This document shows positions 18,928 to 28,227 of a stretch of DNA of 64,000 nucleotides, piece after piece. A program made the translations under genes and the position numbers. Source of the DNA: Flammeovirgaceae bacterium BBD 1991-12 (GTDB taxonomy: Bacteria; Bacteroidota; Bacteroidia; Cytophagales; Cyclobacteriaceae); the NCBI GenBank assembly GCA_001657315.1, contig LYSV01000030.1, forward strand, positions 1-64,000. Reading direction: 5' to 3'. Numbering within the stretch: position 1 is the first letter of the stretch; each line of letters begins with the position of its first letter. A model generated the notes under the pieces. The model ran no database searches, had not been told where the DNA came from, and worked only from the letters and a program-made list of their open reading frames with translations.

Positions 18928-21558
18928 TTGAAGGAGAAACAAATTATACCGCCGAAATCAGCCCAAAGCTTCCTGCTCTGGTTCCTTAAAGACGACCTGG
19001 CTGAGGAGGTATTGGGAGACCTTGAGGAGAAATTTCTCAGGAAATCGGCGGAGGAGTCCGCGTTTAGAGCAAAGCTTAATTACTGGCAGCAGGTGCTGAA
19101 CTATATCCGGCCTTTTGCCATCAAAAAATATAGGTCCAACTCAATGTATTACACCATGTATCAAAGTTATTTCAAAATCAGCTATCGAAACCTGCTGAAA
19201 AATCGTGGGTTCGCTTTTATCAACATTGGCGGTCTCGCCCTGGGAATGTCCGTGGCCACTCTTATGGCCATCTGGGTTTTTGATGAATTTTCATTTAACA
19301 AAACCCACAGCAATTACGAACAAATAGCTCAGGTACTCCGCTTAAACAACTGGGGAGGCGAATTCGGCACCTCAGTAAACAGCAGCAACGTGACCGGACT
19401 GGGTACACTTTTGAAGGAAACCCATCCTGACAAGTTCAGGCATGTGGTAATGACCAACTTCAGAAGCCAGGAAATCATACTCAGCTCCGGAACAGACCAC
19501 TTTTCGCAGCAGGGTTTTTTCATGTCACCGGAAGGTCCTGAAATGCTGTCCTTCGACATGCTGTATGGTACCCATGACGGGCTCAGGGATAAAAATTCGA
19601 TCCTTATATGCCGGTCATTGGCCAATAAGCTTTTTAAAGACAAGGACCCGCTGAACGAGGTGGTCCGGATGAATTCAAGGGTTGATCTTCGTGTGGCCGG
19701 GGTCTACATGGATTTTCCGCCCAACTCAACCTTTGCCGGCACCACCTACGTCGCCCCACTGGAGCTTTTTACCCGTGGACCCGAAGGTTTACAGATCTGG
19801 GACAATTATAATATGAATATCTACGTCCAGCTACAGGATAATGCGGATATGGAAAACGTATCAGCACTAATTCGCAATGCCATGCTTCCCCACGTGCAGT
19901 CCAACAGGGAAGAAAGCAAGCCGAGAATTTTTCTTAACCCCATGAAGAAATGGCATTTGCATTCTCAGTTTGAAAATGGAAAGAGAGTAAAAAGCGACCG
20001 TATGAAAATGATCCAATTGCTGGGATCAATAGGGCTTTTTGTACTAATGCTCGCCTGCATAAATTTCATGAATTTAAGTACCGCCCGGTCGGAGCAGAGG
20101 GCAAAAGAGATCGGTGTACGTAAGAGCATAGGCTCGCAGCGCAAACAGTTGATCGGTCAGTTCCTTACGGAATCGGTTTTTCTATCAATATTTTCCTTTG
20201 TTATTGCCCTCATTATTGCGTGGGCTGTATTGCCCTGGTTCAATGGTCTCACCGGAAAGGAAATGATGCTACCCTGGAATAATTACAAAGCCTGGCTTAT
20301 TGGCATCTTCATCACGCTGTTCACAGGACTGATTTCGGGCTCCTACCCTGCTCTTTATTTGTCATCCTTCAACTCTCTGCACGCGCTGAAGGGTACGTTC
20401 AAAGTGGGCTGGAGGGGTACACTGCCCAGGAAGGTGCTGGTGGTGTTCCAATTTACCGTCTCCATCATGCTCATCATCAGTACCCTCCTCGTTTTTACTC
20501 AGATAGAACATGCCAGGAAGCGTAGCACAGGCTATCAGCGAGAGGGCCTTCTGGTGTTACCCAAGGGGTCACCTGAATTGTTTGACAAGTATGAGGTACT
20601 GCGAAATGAGCTTAAGCGATCCGGGGCCGTGCTTGAAATTGGTGAAGCCAATTACCCGCTTACAAATACACTTGGCAATAACGACGGCATTGAATGGGAA
20701 GGCAAGGATCCCGACTTCAAACCTACATTTAACACCATACGGGTAAACTTTGATTACGGGAAGACGATAAACTGGGAATTGATCGCAGGGCGGGATTTTT
20801 CACGCTCTTTTGCGGGAGAAGCCGGGCGAGCCGTGATCATCACCGACTCAGCCAGGGCATTAATGGGCTTTGATGACCCTGTTGGCAAATCGATCCACTT
20901 TAAAAGCGGGTTTTATGGCGGCCCTGACTTTACCATTGTAGGGGTAGTCAAGGATATGGTAAAAGGGAGTCCCTTTGAAAAAGTACGGCCAGCCATCATG
21001 TTCCTTACGAAAGAACAGTCCTTTTGGATGTTCATTCGCCTCAATCCGGATCTACCGGTCAATCTGGCTATTGCCACAACAGAGGAAGTATTTCAGAATG
21101 TGGTTCCCAATGCACCTTTCGAGTATAGGTTTATGGAAGATGAATATGCCAAAAAGTTCAGATCTGAAGAACGCACCGGATCCCTGGCCATGTTCTTCAC
21201 CGTCGTGGCTATATTCATCAGCTGCCTCGGTCTGTATGGTCTGGCAGCCTATATGGCGAATAAAAGAATGAAGGAGGTAGGTATCCGCAAGGTGATGGGT
21301 GCATCGATTGCCAATTTGTGGCGGATGCTCTCCAGGGATTTCATTGGCCTTGTACTCATTGCCATTTGCCTGGCCACACCACTTTCCTATTATTTTCTTA
21401 ACAACTGGCTGGGCCAGTTTGCATACCGGACCGATTTCTACTGGTGGATACTGGCGGCAGGAGGAGCAACCGGTGTGTTGATCACTATATTAACCGTTAG
21501 CCACCAGACTGTAAAAGCAGCGGTTTCCAATCCGGTGGATTCCTTGCGATCAGAATAA
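18928..21558 (+). CDS. FtsX/MacB-type permease with prefix domain, array member P4
   Basis: 876 residues from TTG 18928 (MKEKQIIPPKSAQ). The gap of 54 bp after P3 is the largest within the first six genes and could hold a minor promoter. Prefix core FLLWFLKDDLAEEVLGDLEE; internal Met77. It closely resembles P1 and P5 across the body (FAFINIGGLALGMSVATLMAIWVFDEFSFN; CINFMNLSTARSEQRAKEIG; CLGLYGLAAYMANKRMKEVG). Tail NPVDSLRSE. P1, P4 and P5 form one close clade in the array by eye. Confidence 0.9.
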   Translation: MKEKQIIPPKSAQSFLLWFLKDDLAEEVLGDLEEKFLRKSAEESAFRAKLNYWQQVLNYIRPFAIKKYRSNSMYYTMYQSYFKISYRNLLKNRGFAFINIGGLALGMSVATLMAIWVFDEFSFNKTHSNYEQIAQVLRLNNWGGEFGTSVNSSNVTGLGTLLKETHPDKFRHVVMTNFRSQEIILSSGTDHFSQQGFFMSPEGPEMLSFDMLYGTHDGLRDKNSILICRSLANKLFKDKDPLNEVVRMNSRVDLRVAGVYMDFPPNSTFAGTTYVAPLELFTRGPEGLQIWDNYNMNIYVQLQDNADMENVSALIRNAMLPHVQSNREESKPRIFLNPMKKWHLHSQFENGKRVKSDRMKMIQLLGSIGLFVLMLACINFMNLSTARSEQRAKEIGVRKSIGSQRKQLIGQFLTESVFLSIFSFVIALIIAWAVLPWFNGLTGKEMMLPWNNYKAWLIGIFITLFTGLISGSYPALYLSSFNSLHALKGTFKVGWRGTLPRKVLVVFQFTVSIMLIISTLLVFTQIEHARKRSTGYQREGLLVLPKGSPELFDKYEVLRNELKRSGAVLEIGEANYPLTNTLGNNDGIEWEGKDPDFKPTFNTIRVNFDYGKTINWELIAGRDFSRSFAGEAGRAVIITDSARALMGFDDPVGKSIHFKSGFYGGPDFTIVGVVKDMVKGSPFEKVRPAIMFLTKEQSFWMFIRLNPDLPVNLAIATTEEVFQNVVPNAPFEYRFMEDEYAKKFRSEERTGSLAMFFTVVAIFISCLGLYGLAAYMANKRMKEVGIRKVMGASIANLWRMLSRDFIGLVLIAICLATPLSYYFLNNWLGQFAYRTDFYWWILAAGGATGVLITILTVSHQTVKAAVSNPVDSLRSE

Positions 21559-21560
21559 AA

Positions 21561-24179
21561 TTGAACCGTAAAGGACCCATACCACCTAAAAAGGCCAAAT
21601 GCTTTTTACTATGGTTCCTCAGGGGTGATCTGGAGGAGGAAGTACTCGGCGATCTGGAGGAAAAGTTTTATGATAAGTTAAAAAACAGTTCGTTGTTCAG
21701 AGCCCGGCTGAATTACTGGTACCAGGTATTTCATTACCTACGACCTTTCGCCATCCGGAAGAAGAATCGTTTACCTCAAAATCATTACGCCATGTTTAAT
21801 AACTATTTTAAAGCAGGCTACAGAAATCTCGTTAAAAACAAAGGGTATTCCTTTCTGAATATCACCGGTCTTGCGCTGGGCATGGCTGTGGCAGCTCTTA
21901 TCGGTCTGTGGGTATTTGATGAAATGTCCTTTAACAAAGGGTTTGAAAACCATGACAGCATTGCAAAAGTTACGATACGATATACACGGAATGGCGAGAT
22001 AAGGACGGGACGTTATATGTCCCTACCCATTGGCCCGGAGTTGAAGAGCTCCTACACCAGTGATTTCAACTATGTGATAAGATCTACCTTTACGCGGGAA
22101 CATGCCCTTAAACACGAGAAAGCACTCATCAATCAGTCCGGTAGTTTTATGGAAAGTGATGCCCCTCACATGCTGACCTTCAACATGCTGAAGGGTACAA
22201 GGGACGGCCTTAAAGATCCATATTCCATTATGCTTTCGGCATCCCTGGCGAGAACACTCTTTGGTACAAATGACCCCATGGATAAGGTGTTGAAAATAGA
22301 TGGTAAGGCAGATGCCAAAGTAACCGGCGTCTATGAAGATATGCCTCATAATTCAGAATTCCGTGATCTGGCTTTCGTCGCTCCATGGAAATTGCACGAG
22401 GTAATGAATCCGTGGCTGAACCACTGGCAAAATGACTGGAACAACAATTTAATTCAGGTATTGGTACAAATTACTCCACATGCCACTTTTGAACAGATAT
22501 CAGCTAAGATCAGGGATGTAAAACTCAGGCATACCGATGAAGAAGAAGCGAAAGCCAAAAAGTATGAGGTTTTTCTTCACCCTATGAGCCATTGGCATTT
22601 GTATGATAATTTTGAGAATGGCGAGATCCACGGTGGACTTATCCGGTTTGTATCGCTTTTTGGGATCATTGGTATAGCTGTACTGCTGCTGGCATGTATT
22701 AACTTCATGAATTTAAGCACAGCGCGGTCTGAAAGAAGAGCACGGGAAGTGGGTGTCCGTAAGGCCATGGGTTCGGAAAGAAGGCAGTTGGTGTTTCAGT
22801 TTTTCAGCGAGTCATTGTTCATCGTATCCATCACTTTCCTGTTATCTCTGATTATCGTGCATCTCACTTTGCCCTTGTTCAATCAGATAGCAGATAAGAG
22901 CATATCCATTGCCTGGTCAAGTCCGGTGTTCTGGTTTTCCGGTCTGGGCTTCACTCTGATCACCGGTTTGCTGGCCGGAAGCTATCCCGCACTGTACCTG
23001 TCATCCTTTAAACCCGTCAGGGCACTGAAAGGCACCTTCCGTATTGGAAGGCTGGCGGCATTGCAACGGAAAACCCTGGTGGTATTCCAGTTTTCGGTGT
23101 CCGTGATTTTGATCATCGGTACACTGATCGTTTTTGATCAGATCCGCTTCACTCAAAATCGCCCCGTGGGCTATGACCGGAATAATCTGATCTATGTAAA
23201 CGTTAAAACCAACGATATTCATGAGCATTATGAGGCTTTCAGAAGGGACATGCTGAATACCGGGAGCGTTATTGATGTAGCAGAATCCAACGGTGCATTG
23301 ACTGAAATTGCCGAGAACAACGGGGACTTTACCTGGCAGGGGAAAGATCCCAACTTCCGGGAGGGCTTCGGTGTGATCCGTGTGAGCCATGATTACGGAA
23401 GAACGGTAGGCTGGCAGCTTGTTCAGGGAAGGGATTTCGCAAGATCTCCTATGGATGATACCCATAGTCTGATCCTTAATGAAACGGCCGTAGAGGTGAT
23501 GGGACTGGAAAACCCGGTAGGGGAAATTGTGAAGCATGGAGGCAGAGATCATAAAATAATAGGTGTGGTGAAGGACATGGTGATGAGGTCACCTTATGAA
23601 CCTGCCCGGCGATCTGTCTTCTCTCTTCTGCCATGGCAGGGCGGCGTGGTGTCTATACGACTGGATCCTGCTGTTGATATACATCAGGCTCTTGCCAAAA
23701 CAGAAGCGGTGTTCAGGAAATACGTTCCCAATCAGCCATTTGACTATAAGTTTGTGGATCAGGAATATGCCAAAAAATTTGGCTATGAACAGCGCATTGG
23801 CCGTCTGTGTTCTATCTTCTCCGTTATTGCCATTTGTATCAGTTGTCTCGGACTGTTCGGTCTCGCAGCATTCATGGCCGAAAGACGTACGCGGGAGATT
23901 GGGATACGTAAGGTTCTGGGAGCTTCCCTGGCCAGTCTGTGGCATATGCTCACGCGTGACTTTTTGATTTTAGTGACGGTCTCCTGCTTCATAGCGGCAC
24001 CTGTTGCATGGTCCCTGATGCAGAAATGGCTGGAGCAGTATGTCTATCGTATTGAAATATCGTGGTGGACTTTCGCACTGGCCACTCTCGGAGCCATGGT
24101 CATTACGCTCATTACGGTAAGTTATCAAACGATACGGTCCGCTATGATCAATCCGGCTGACTCGTTGCGTTCAGAGTAG
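21561..24179 (+). CDS. FtsX/MacB-type permease with prefix domain, array member P5
   Basis: 872 residues from TTG 21561, 2 bp after P4, so translation should be coupled. Prefix FLLWFLRGDLEEEVLGDLEE; the linker to the permease is RKKNRLPQNHYA and internal Met78. Body of the P1/P4 type (CINFMNLSTARSERRAREVG; CLGLFGLAAFMAERRTREIG). Tail NPADSLRSE. The TAG stop overlaps the GTG start of P6 by one base (24179). Confidence 0.9.
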   Translation: MNRKGPIPPKKAKCFLLWFLRGDLEEEVLGDLEEKFYDKLKNSSLFRARLNYWYQVFHYLRPFAIRKKNRLPQNHYAMFNNYFKAGYRNLVKNKGYSFLNITGLALGMAVAALIGLWVFDEMSFNKGFENHDSIAKVTIRYTRNGEIRTGRYMSLPIGPELKSSYTSDFNYVIRSTFTREHALKHEKALINQSGSFMESDAPHMLTFNMLKGTRDGLKDPYSIMLSASLARTLFGTNDPMDKVLKIDGKADAKVTGVYEDMPHNSEFRDLAFVAPWKLHEVMNPWLNHWQNDWNNNLIQVLVQITPHATFEQISAKIRDVKLRHTDEEEAKAKKYEVFLHPMSHWHLYDNFENGEIHGGLIRFVSLFGIIGIAVLLLACINFMNLSTARSERRAREVGVRKAMGSERRQLVFQFFSESLFIVSITFLLSLIIVHLTLPLFNQIADKSISIAWSSPVFWFSGLGFTLITGLLAGSYPALYLSSFKPVRALKGTFRIGRLAALQRKTLVVFQFSVSVILIIGTLIVFDQIRFTQNRPVGYDRNNLIYVNVKTNDIHEHYEAFRRDMLNTGSVIDVAESNGALTEIAENNGDFTWQGKDPNFREGFGVIRVSHDYGRTVGWQLVQGRDFARSPMDDTHSLILNETAVEVMGLENPVGEIVKHGGRDHKIIGVVKDMVMRSPYEPARRSVFSLLPWQGGVVSIRLDPAVDIHQALAKTEAVFRKYVPNQPFDYKFVDQEYAKKFGYEQRIGRLCSIFSVIAICISCLGLFGLAAFMAERRTREIGIRKVLGASLASLWHMLTRDFLILVTVSCFIAAPVAWSLMQKWLEQYVYRIEISWWTFALATLGAMVITLITVSYQTIRSAMINPADSLRSE

Positions 24180-26779
24180 TGAAGCACAATAACCCCATAC
24201 CGCCCCAGTCCGCTGAGCGCCTTTTGCTTTGGTTCCTCAGGGATGACCTTGTGGAAGAGGTCCTGGGCGACCTGGAGGAAAAATTCCACCACAGCCTGAA
24301 GCAAAGATCCGTCTTTGGCTCAAAATTGAACTACTGGTACCAAGTACTGAACTACCTGCGCCCTTTTGCTATCAGAAAATACAGGTCTAACTCAATTGTT
24401 TTTATCATGTACAAGCACAACTTTAAGATCGCGTACCGGAATTTCTTCAGGTACAAAAGCTCATTTTTCATCAACCTCAGTGGTCTCTCCATGGGCCTTG
24501 CCTGCGCCATGATGATCTATTTGTGGGTCAGGGATGAGATGAGTATTGACAAATTTCATGAAATGGACAGTCGTCTGTTCCAGATCATGCACAATTTTGA
24601 ATCCCCTTCCGGAATCAAAACACTGGAATGGACTCCCAGCCCTTTGGCAGAAGCGCTGAAAGAGGACTTCCCGGATGTTGAACATTCCGTGAGGGTCATG
24701 CCACCAACAGGCTATACCTTCAATGGGGTCATGGGCTCGGAAGAACATCATCGTAAAGCAAAAGCAAAGTATGTAGAAAGGGATTTCCTTGATCTCTTTT
24801 CCCATCAATTGATCGCCGGGCAGAAGGATCGGATATTAAAGGACAAGAATGCCGTAGTGATCTCTGATGAGCTGGCCATGCATTTTTTTAAAAGCACCAC
24901 AAATGTTGTTGGCCAAGCCTTAAGCTGGAAGCAGGGAGAGTTTACGGGAGACTATTACGTTTCAGGAGTATTTGAGAAAATGCCGGCAAACGCCAGTATG
25001 CAATTTGACCTGATGTTCAGCTATGAACTGTACGAAAGCAAGCACCCTGAAATGAGCAACTGGTTATACAATGCACCCTGCACCTACATCTCGTTAAAGA
25101 ATGGTTCAGATGACAAAGCCTTTAGCAAAAAAATTGCCGGGCTCACCAAAAAGAACGACCCCAATGCTGAGGGCACCCTCTTTTTAAGAAAGTACTCAGA
25201 TCAGCATCTGTATGGCAACTATGAGAATGGTGCAGTATCCGGTGGCAGGATCACTTACGTTATTCTTTTTTCCATCATAGCGGTATTTATCATATTGATC
25301 GCATGTATCAACTTTATGAACCTGTCCACAGCACGGGCATCCAGAAGGTTTAAGGAGATTGGTATTAAAAAAGCCGTGGGTGCCGGGCGTACAACGCTGG
25401 CCGTTCAGCATCTTGGAGAATCGCTCATGATGTCATCGCTGGCCTTGATCGCAGCACTAGTTCTGGTAGCAGCTCTTATCCCCCAATTCAACGGGATCAC
25501 CGGAAAACAACTCGAACTGAACCTCGACTTTTCATTGGTCCTGTCACTGCTAAGTATTACGCTGGTCACCGGCCTTGTAGCCGGCAGCTACCCTGCGCTA
25601 CATCTCTCCGGTTTTCACCCCATCCGGATACTGAAAGGAGGTGTGATCACCTCCGGAAGAGCGCTATGGGTCAGAAAAGGATTGGTGATCTTTCAGTTTG
25701 TTGCATCAGTGGTCTTCATCCTGCTGGTTGTGGTTGTACATCAGCAAATGGAATATATTCAGGCTAAGAACCTTGGCTACCAAAAAGATAATGTGATCCA
25801 ACTTGATGGTGAAGGACGGGATCCCGGGCAGCACAGGACCTTTCTCAATGAAATAAGGAGAATACCTGGTGTGGTCAGCGCCTCGGCGATGCGGGGCGAT
25901 CTGATGAATGGGGATCACAATAACACCGCTGGTGTACAGTGGGAAGGGCGTCAGGAAGGAGGTCTGGTAGATTTTACCGACCTGGTGGTAGACTTCGGAT
26001 TTTTCGAAACTATGGGTATGGAGATGGCCTCAGGACGCACTTTTTCTGAAAAATACAGCACCGAAAATGAAAAGATCATTTTCAATGAAACGGCTATTCA
26101 ACAAATGGGGCTATCCGACCCCGTTGGTAAAACGGTGAAGCTCTGGGGCAGGGACAGGCAGATCATCGGGGTGGTCAGGGACTTTCATTTCGAATCGCTC
26201 TATGAAAATGTAAAACCATGCTTTTTCCGCTTAGATGAAGTGCACCTGAACCCACTGATCAGGATCCAGGCCGGCCGGGAGCAGGAAACACTGGGACGTC
26301 TTCAGGATCTTTACAGAAATCAGAACGAGGGAGTTGCACTGGAGTACCAGTTCATGGACAGCGCATATGAGCAGCTGTATTTCGCTGAGCGGAGAGTATC
26401 CACCCTATCCCGGTATTTCGCCGGTATTGCCATTATTATCTCCTGTCTGGGGCTGTTCGGTTTGGCAGCATTCACCGCTGAGCGCAGATTAAAGGAGATC
26501 GGTATTCGAAAGATCCTGGGCGCCGGTAACCTCAGGATCATTTCACTGCTTACAACAGACTTCACCAAAATGGTACTCATTGCCGTCGCTATTGCCCTTC
26601 CTGTCAGCTATTTCATTGCCATCAACTGGCTGGAAGGCTTTGCCTTCCGGATCGATCTGGAATGGTGGTTCTTTGCCGGGGCAGGCCTGCTGGCACTGGC
26701 CATAGCATGGCTTACGGTGAGCATCCAAACAGTAAAAGCCGCCAATGTCAATCCGGTGGAGTGCCTGAAGGATGAATGA
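24179..26779 (+). CDS. FtsX/MacB-type permease P6: first-operon prefix on a second-operon-type body
   Basis: 866 residues from GTG 24179. The prefix (residues 1-76, LLLWFLRDDLVEEVLGDLEE, then NYWYQVLNYLRPFAIRKYRS) belongs with P1-P5. From Met77 on the protein belongs with P7-P10: YKSSFFINLSGLSMG, IDKFHEMD, CINFMNLSTARASRRFKEIG with IKKAVGAGR, AAFTAERRLKEIGIRKILGAG, and the tail NPVECLKDE. It therefore looks like a recombinant joined near the internal Met. It is the last gene of the first operon; the DUF4097-like gene starts 114 bp later. Confidence 0.9.
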   Translation: MKHNNPIPPQSAERLLLWFLRDDLVEEVLGDLEEKFHHSLKQRSVFGSKLNYWYQVLNYLRPFAIRKYRSNSIVFIMYKHNFKIAYRNFFRYKSSFFINLSGLSMGLACAMMIYLWVRDEMSIDKFHEMDSRLFQIMHNFESPSGIKTLEWTPSPLAEALKEDFPDVEHSVRVMPPTGYTFNGVMGSEEHHRKAKAKYVERDFLDLFSHQLIAGQKDRILKDKNAVVISDELAMHFFKSTTNVVGQALSWKQGEFTGDYYVSGVFEKMPANASMQFDLMFSYELYESKHPEMSNWLYNAPCTYISLKNGSDDKAFSKKIAGLTKKNDPNAEGTLFLRKYSDQHLYGNYENGAVSGGRITYVILFSIIAVFIILIACINFMNLSTARASRRFKEIGIKKAVGAGRTTLAVQHLGESLMMSSLALIAALVLVAALIPQFNGITGKQLELNLDFSLVLSLLSITLVTGLVAGSYPALHLSGFHPIRILKGGVITSGRALWVRKGLVIFQFVASVVFILLVVVVHQQMEYIQAKNLGYQKDNVIQLDGEGRDPGQHRTFLNEIRRIPGVVSASAMRGDLMNGDHNNTAGVQWEGRQEGGLVDFTDLVVDFGFFETMGMEMASGRTFSEKYSTENEKIIFNETAIQQMGLSDPVGKTVKLWGRDRQIIGVVRDFHFESLYENVKPCFFRLDEVHLNPLIRIQAGREQETLGRLQDLYRNQNEGVALEYQFMDSAYEQLYFAERRVSTLSRYFAGIAIIISCLGLFGLAAFTAERRLKEIGIRKILGAGNLRIISLLTTDFTKMVLIAVAIALPVSYFIAINWLEGFAFRIDLEWWFFAGAGLLALAIAWLTVSIQTVKAANVNPVECLKDE

Positions 26780-26893
26780 AAAAAAATTCCATTGCACATG
26801 CAACCTTTTCCCGTGCCCCGGCATCTGATAATTACACAGTGATACTCCTGTATCCGTCATGTTAAAAAGTTAAACTCAAAATAAAACTACGTC

Positions 26894-27904
26894 ATGAAAA
26901 GTGTTCTACTCCTTTTAACCTTATGCACTCCCCTCAGTTTATCAGCATTGGCAGGGGGGAGATCCGATTCATTGACATTGGAAAGAATAAACGAGCGCGA
27001 GCTTCGGTTTCTCTACTACAAGGGTTTTGGTGCTGAAAAAAACCTGCAATTGAGTGCTGCTGACCTGGAAGAACTGGCCATGGAGTCCGGGGCGGGCAAT
27101 GTAGTAGTAAAAGGGCATGATTCGGATGTGATCGAGGTAAAGGCCCGCATCGTGCTGTCAGCACGTAGTATGGGTCGTGCTGTGGCTATTGCCGATGAGT
27201 TCCTGGTGCTGTCCCTCGAAAGGCTGGGTGGCAAAGCATTGCTAAAAAGCTATTTTGACTTTCACCGGAGAAATGATTTTTCTGAGGCCATTAATCCCAA
27301 CGGTTTTTTCAGCGCTCCGGTCAGAAAGATAGATCTTGTTGTTTATGTGCCCCGGCATCTTGCCGTTTCCGTTCGTGATCGCTCCGGTGACCTGTTCATT
27401 GAAGGGATCGAAAACGATCTTGTGGTAAAGGACCGTTCCGGATATGTGGAGATCAACAATGTAAAGGGCAACTTAAAGCTGAGCGATTCATCCGGTGATG
27501 TAAAACTGGTGAATATTAACGCAGGCAATGGCGACAAAAAAAGAATAAAGATCACGGACCGTTCCGGCACCATAAAACTGACGAACGCCAACGCTGATAT
27601 CGAATTGTTTGACAGATCCGGCGATATTAGGCTGAGCAAGGTATCAGGCGACGTATTCCTCAGGGACGCTTCCGGACACCTGCACATTGAAGACATCCGG
27701 GGAGACCTGAAATTGGTCGATGCTTCTGGCGATATCCGGGCCAGCGATATCGGTGGTCATGTAACACTAACTGACAATTCCGGCGGTATCTATGTCAATC
27801 AGGTAGCCAAAAATGTGCATGTAAAAAGTGCCGGCACGGGTGATTTACGTATCAGGAATTATGACGGGAAGATCTCAGGAGATCTGCGTCGGTTGAGCAG
27901 GTGA
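26894..27904 (+). CDS. Secreted DUF4097-like beta-repeat protein
   Basis: 336 residues with a signal peptide (MKSVLLLLTLCTPLSLSALA). After about residue 150 there is a regular repeat of some 20 residues centred on D(R/S/A)SG(D/Y): DRSGDLFIEGI, DRSGYVEINNV, DSSGDVKLVNI, DRSGTIKLTNA, DRSGDIRLSKV, DASGHLHIEDI, DASGDIRASDI. This predicts a stacked beta structure like DUF4097/DUF2807 proteins. It lies between the two permease operons and may be cotranscribed with P1-P6 or have its own A-rich leader (26860-26893). Function unknown; an envelope role next to the permeases is a guess. Confidence 0.8.
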   Translation: MKSVLLLLTLCTPLSLSALAGGRSDSLTLERINERELRFLYYKGFGAEKNLQLSAADLEELAMESGAGNVVVKGHDSDVIEVKARIVLSARSMGRAVAIADEFLVLSLERLGGKALLKSYFDFHRRNDFSEAINPNGFFSAPVRKIDLVVYVPRHLAVSVRDRSGDLFIEGIENDLVVKDRSGYVEINNVKGNLKLSDSSGDVKLVNINAGNGDKKRIKITDRSGTIKLTNANADIELFDRSGDIRLSKVSGDVFLRDASGHLHIEDIRGDLKLVDASGDIRASDIGGHVTLTDNSGGIYVNQVAKNVHVKSAGTGDLRIRNYDGKISGDLRRLSR

Positions 27905-27980
27905 TCATCCTGATCTCCTGTCATTGATAACTACTGATTGACCGAAGGGACTTTCCTTTCTTACAAGGTATTGTGGTCAA

Positions 27981-28017
27981 CCCTGCAATTTTAAAACCTG
28001 AGTTTAAATTTGCAGGG
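27981..28017 (+). terminator. Long hairpin, probable terminator of the first operon
   Basis: Two 15 bp arms with one mismatch (CCCTGCAATTTTAAA and TTTAAATTTGCAGGG) enclose a 7-nt loop. TTCTTCTC follows, a weak T-rich tail. Located 77 bp after the DUF4097-like stop. It probably ends that transcript, although the T tract is interrupted. Confidence 0.55.
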
Positions 28018-28030
28018 TTCTTCTCAGCGT

Positions 28031-28048
28031 CTCCGATAATTATCGGAG
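28031..28048. repeat. 18 bp perfect palindrome
   Basis: CTCCGATAATTATCGGAG is its own reverse complement. It may be a regulator site or part of a second terminator; no T tract follows. Confidence 0.6.
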
Positions 28049-28161
28049 CGCCTCCGCGGTTTAAAATCCAAAACGTTACCCCGGTTCAAGGCTGTCACCA
28101 ATCCCAAGCTCCCGTTGGGCAAGTCTCTTCTACCCCCAACAGGCTGTAAAAATTAAAAATC

Positions 28162-28221
28162 CTTATTTACTTAACAAAAGTGAAAATAATTTATTACATT
28201 CACTTTTGTTAAGTAAATAAG
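28162..28221. promoter_or_regulatory. Perfect 23 bp inverted repeat directly upstream of padR-2, likely operator
   Basis: The arms at 28162-28184 and 28199-28221 are exact reverse complements separated by 14 bp of pure A/T plus one C. The right arm ends 6 bp before the PadR ATG at 28228. Each arm contains a smaller dyad (ACTT-N5-AAGT). The layout (two dyads on either side of an AT-rich spacer) fits a repressor that covers the promoter and start region. Binding by PadR is inferred, not shown. Confidence 0.65.
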
Positions 28222-28227
28222 CGAAAC

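Larger units (their letters stand above)
27905..28161. other. Intergenic region with two hairpins, no gene
   Basis: Between the DUF4097-like gene and the padR-2 operator. It holds a long terminator-like hairpin (27981-28017) and an 18 bp perfect palindrome (28031-28048). I see no ORF or RNA gene that I recognise. Confidence 0.5.

Noticed and set aside
26894-27904. The repeats in the DUF4097-like gene as a DNA-level tandem repeat
   Set aside because: The repetition is at protein level (DxSG pattern); the codons differ between units.
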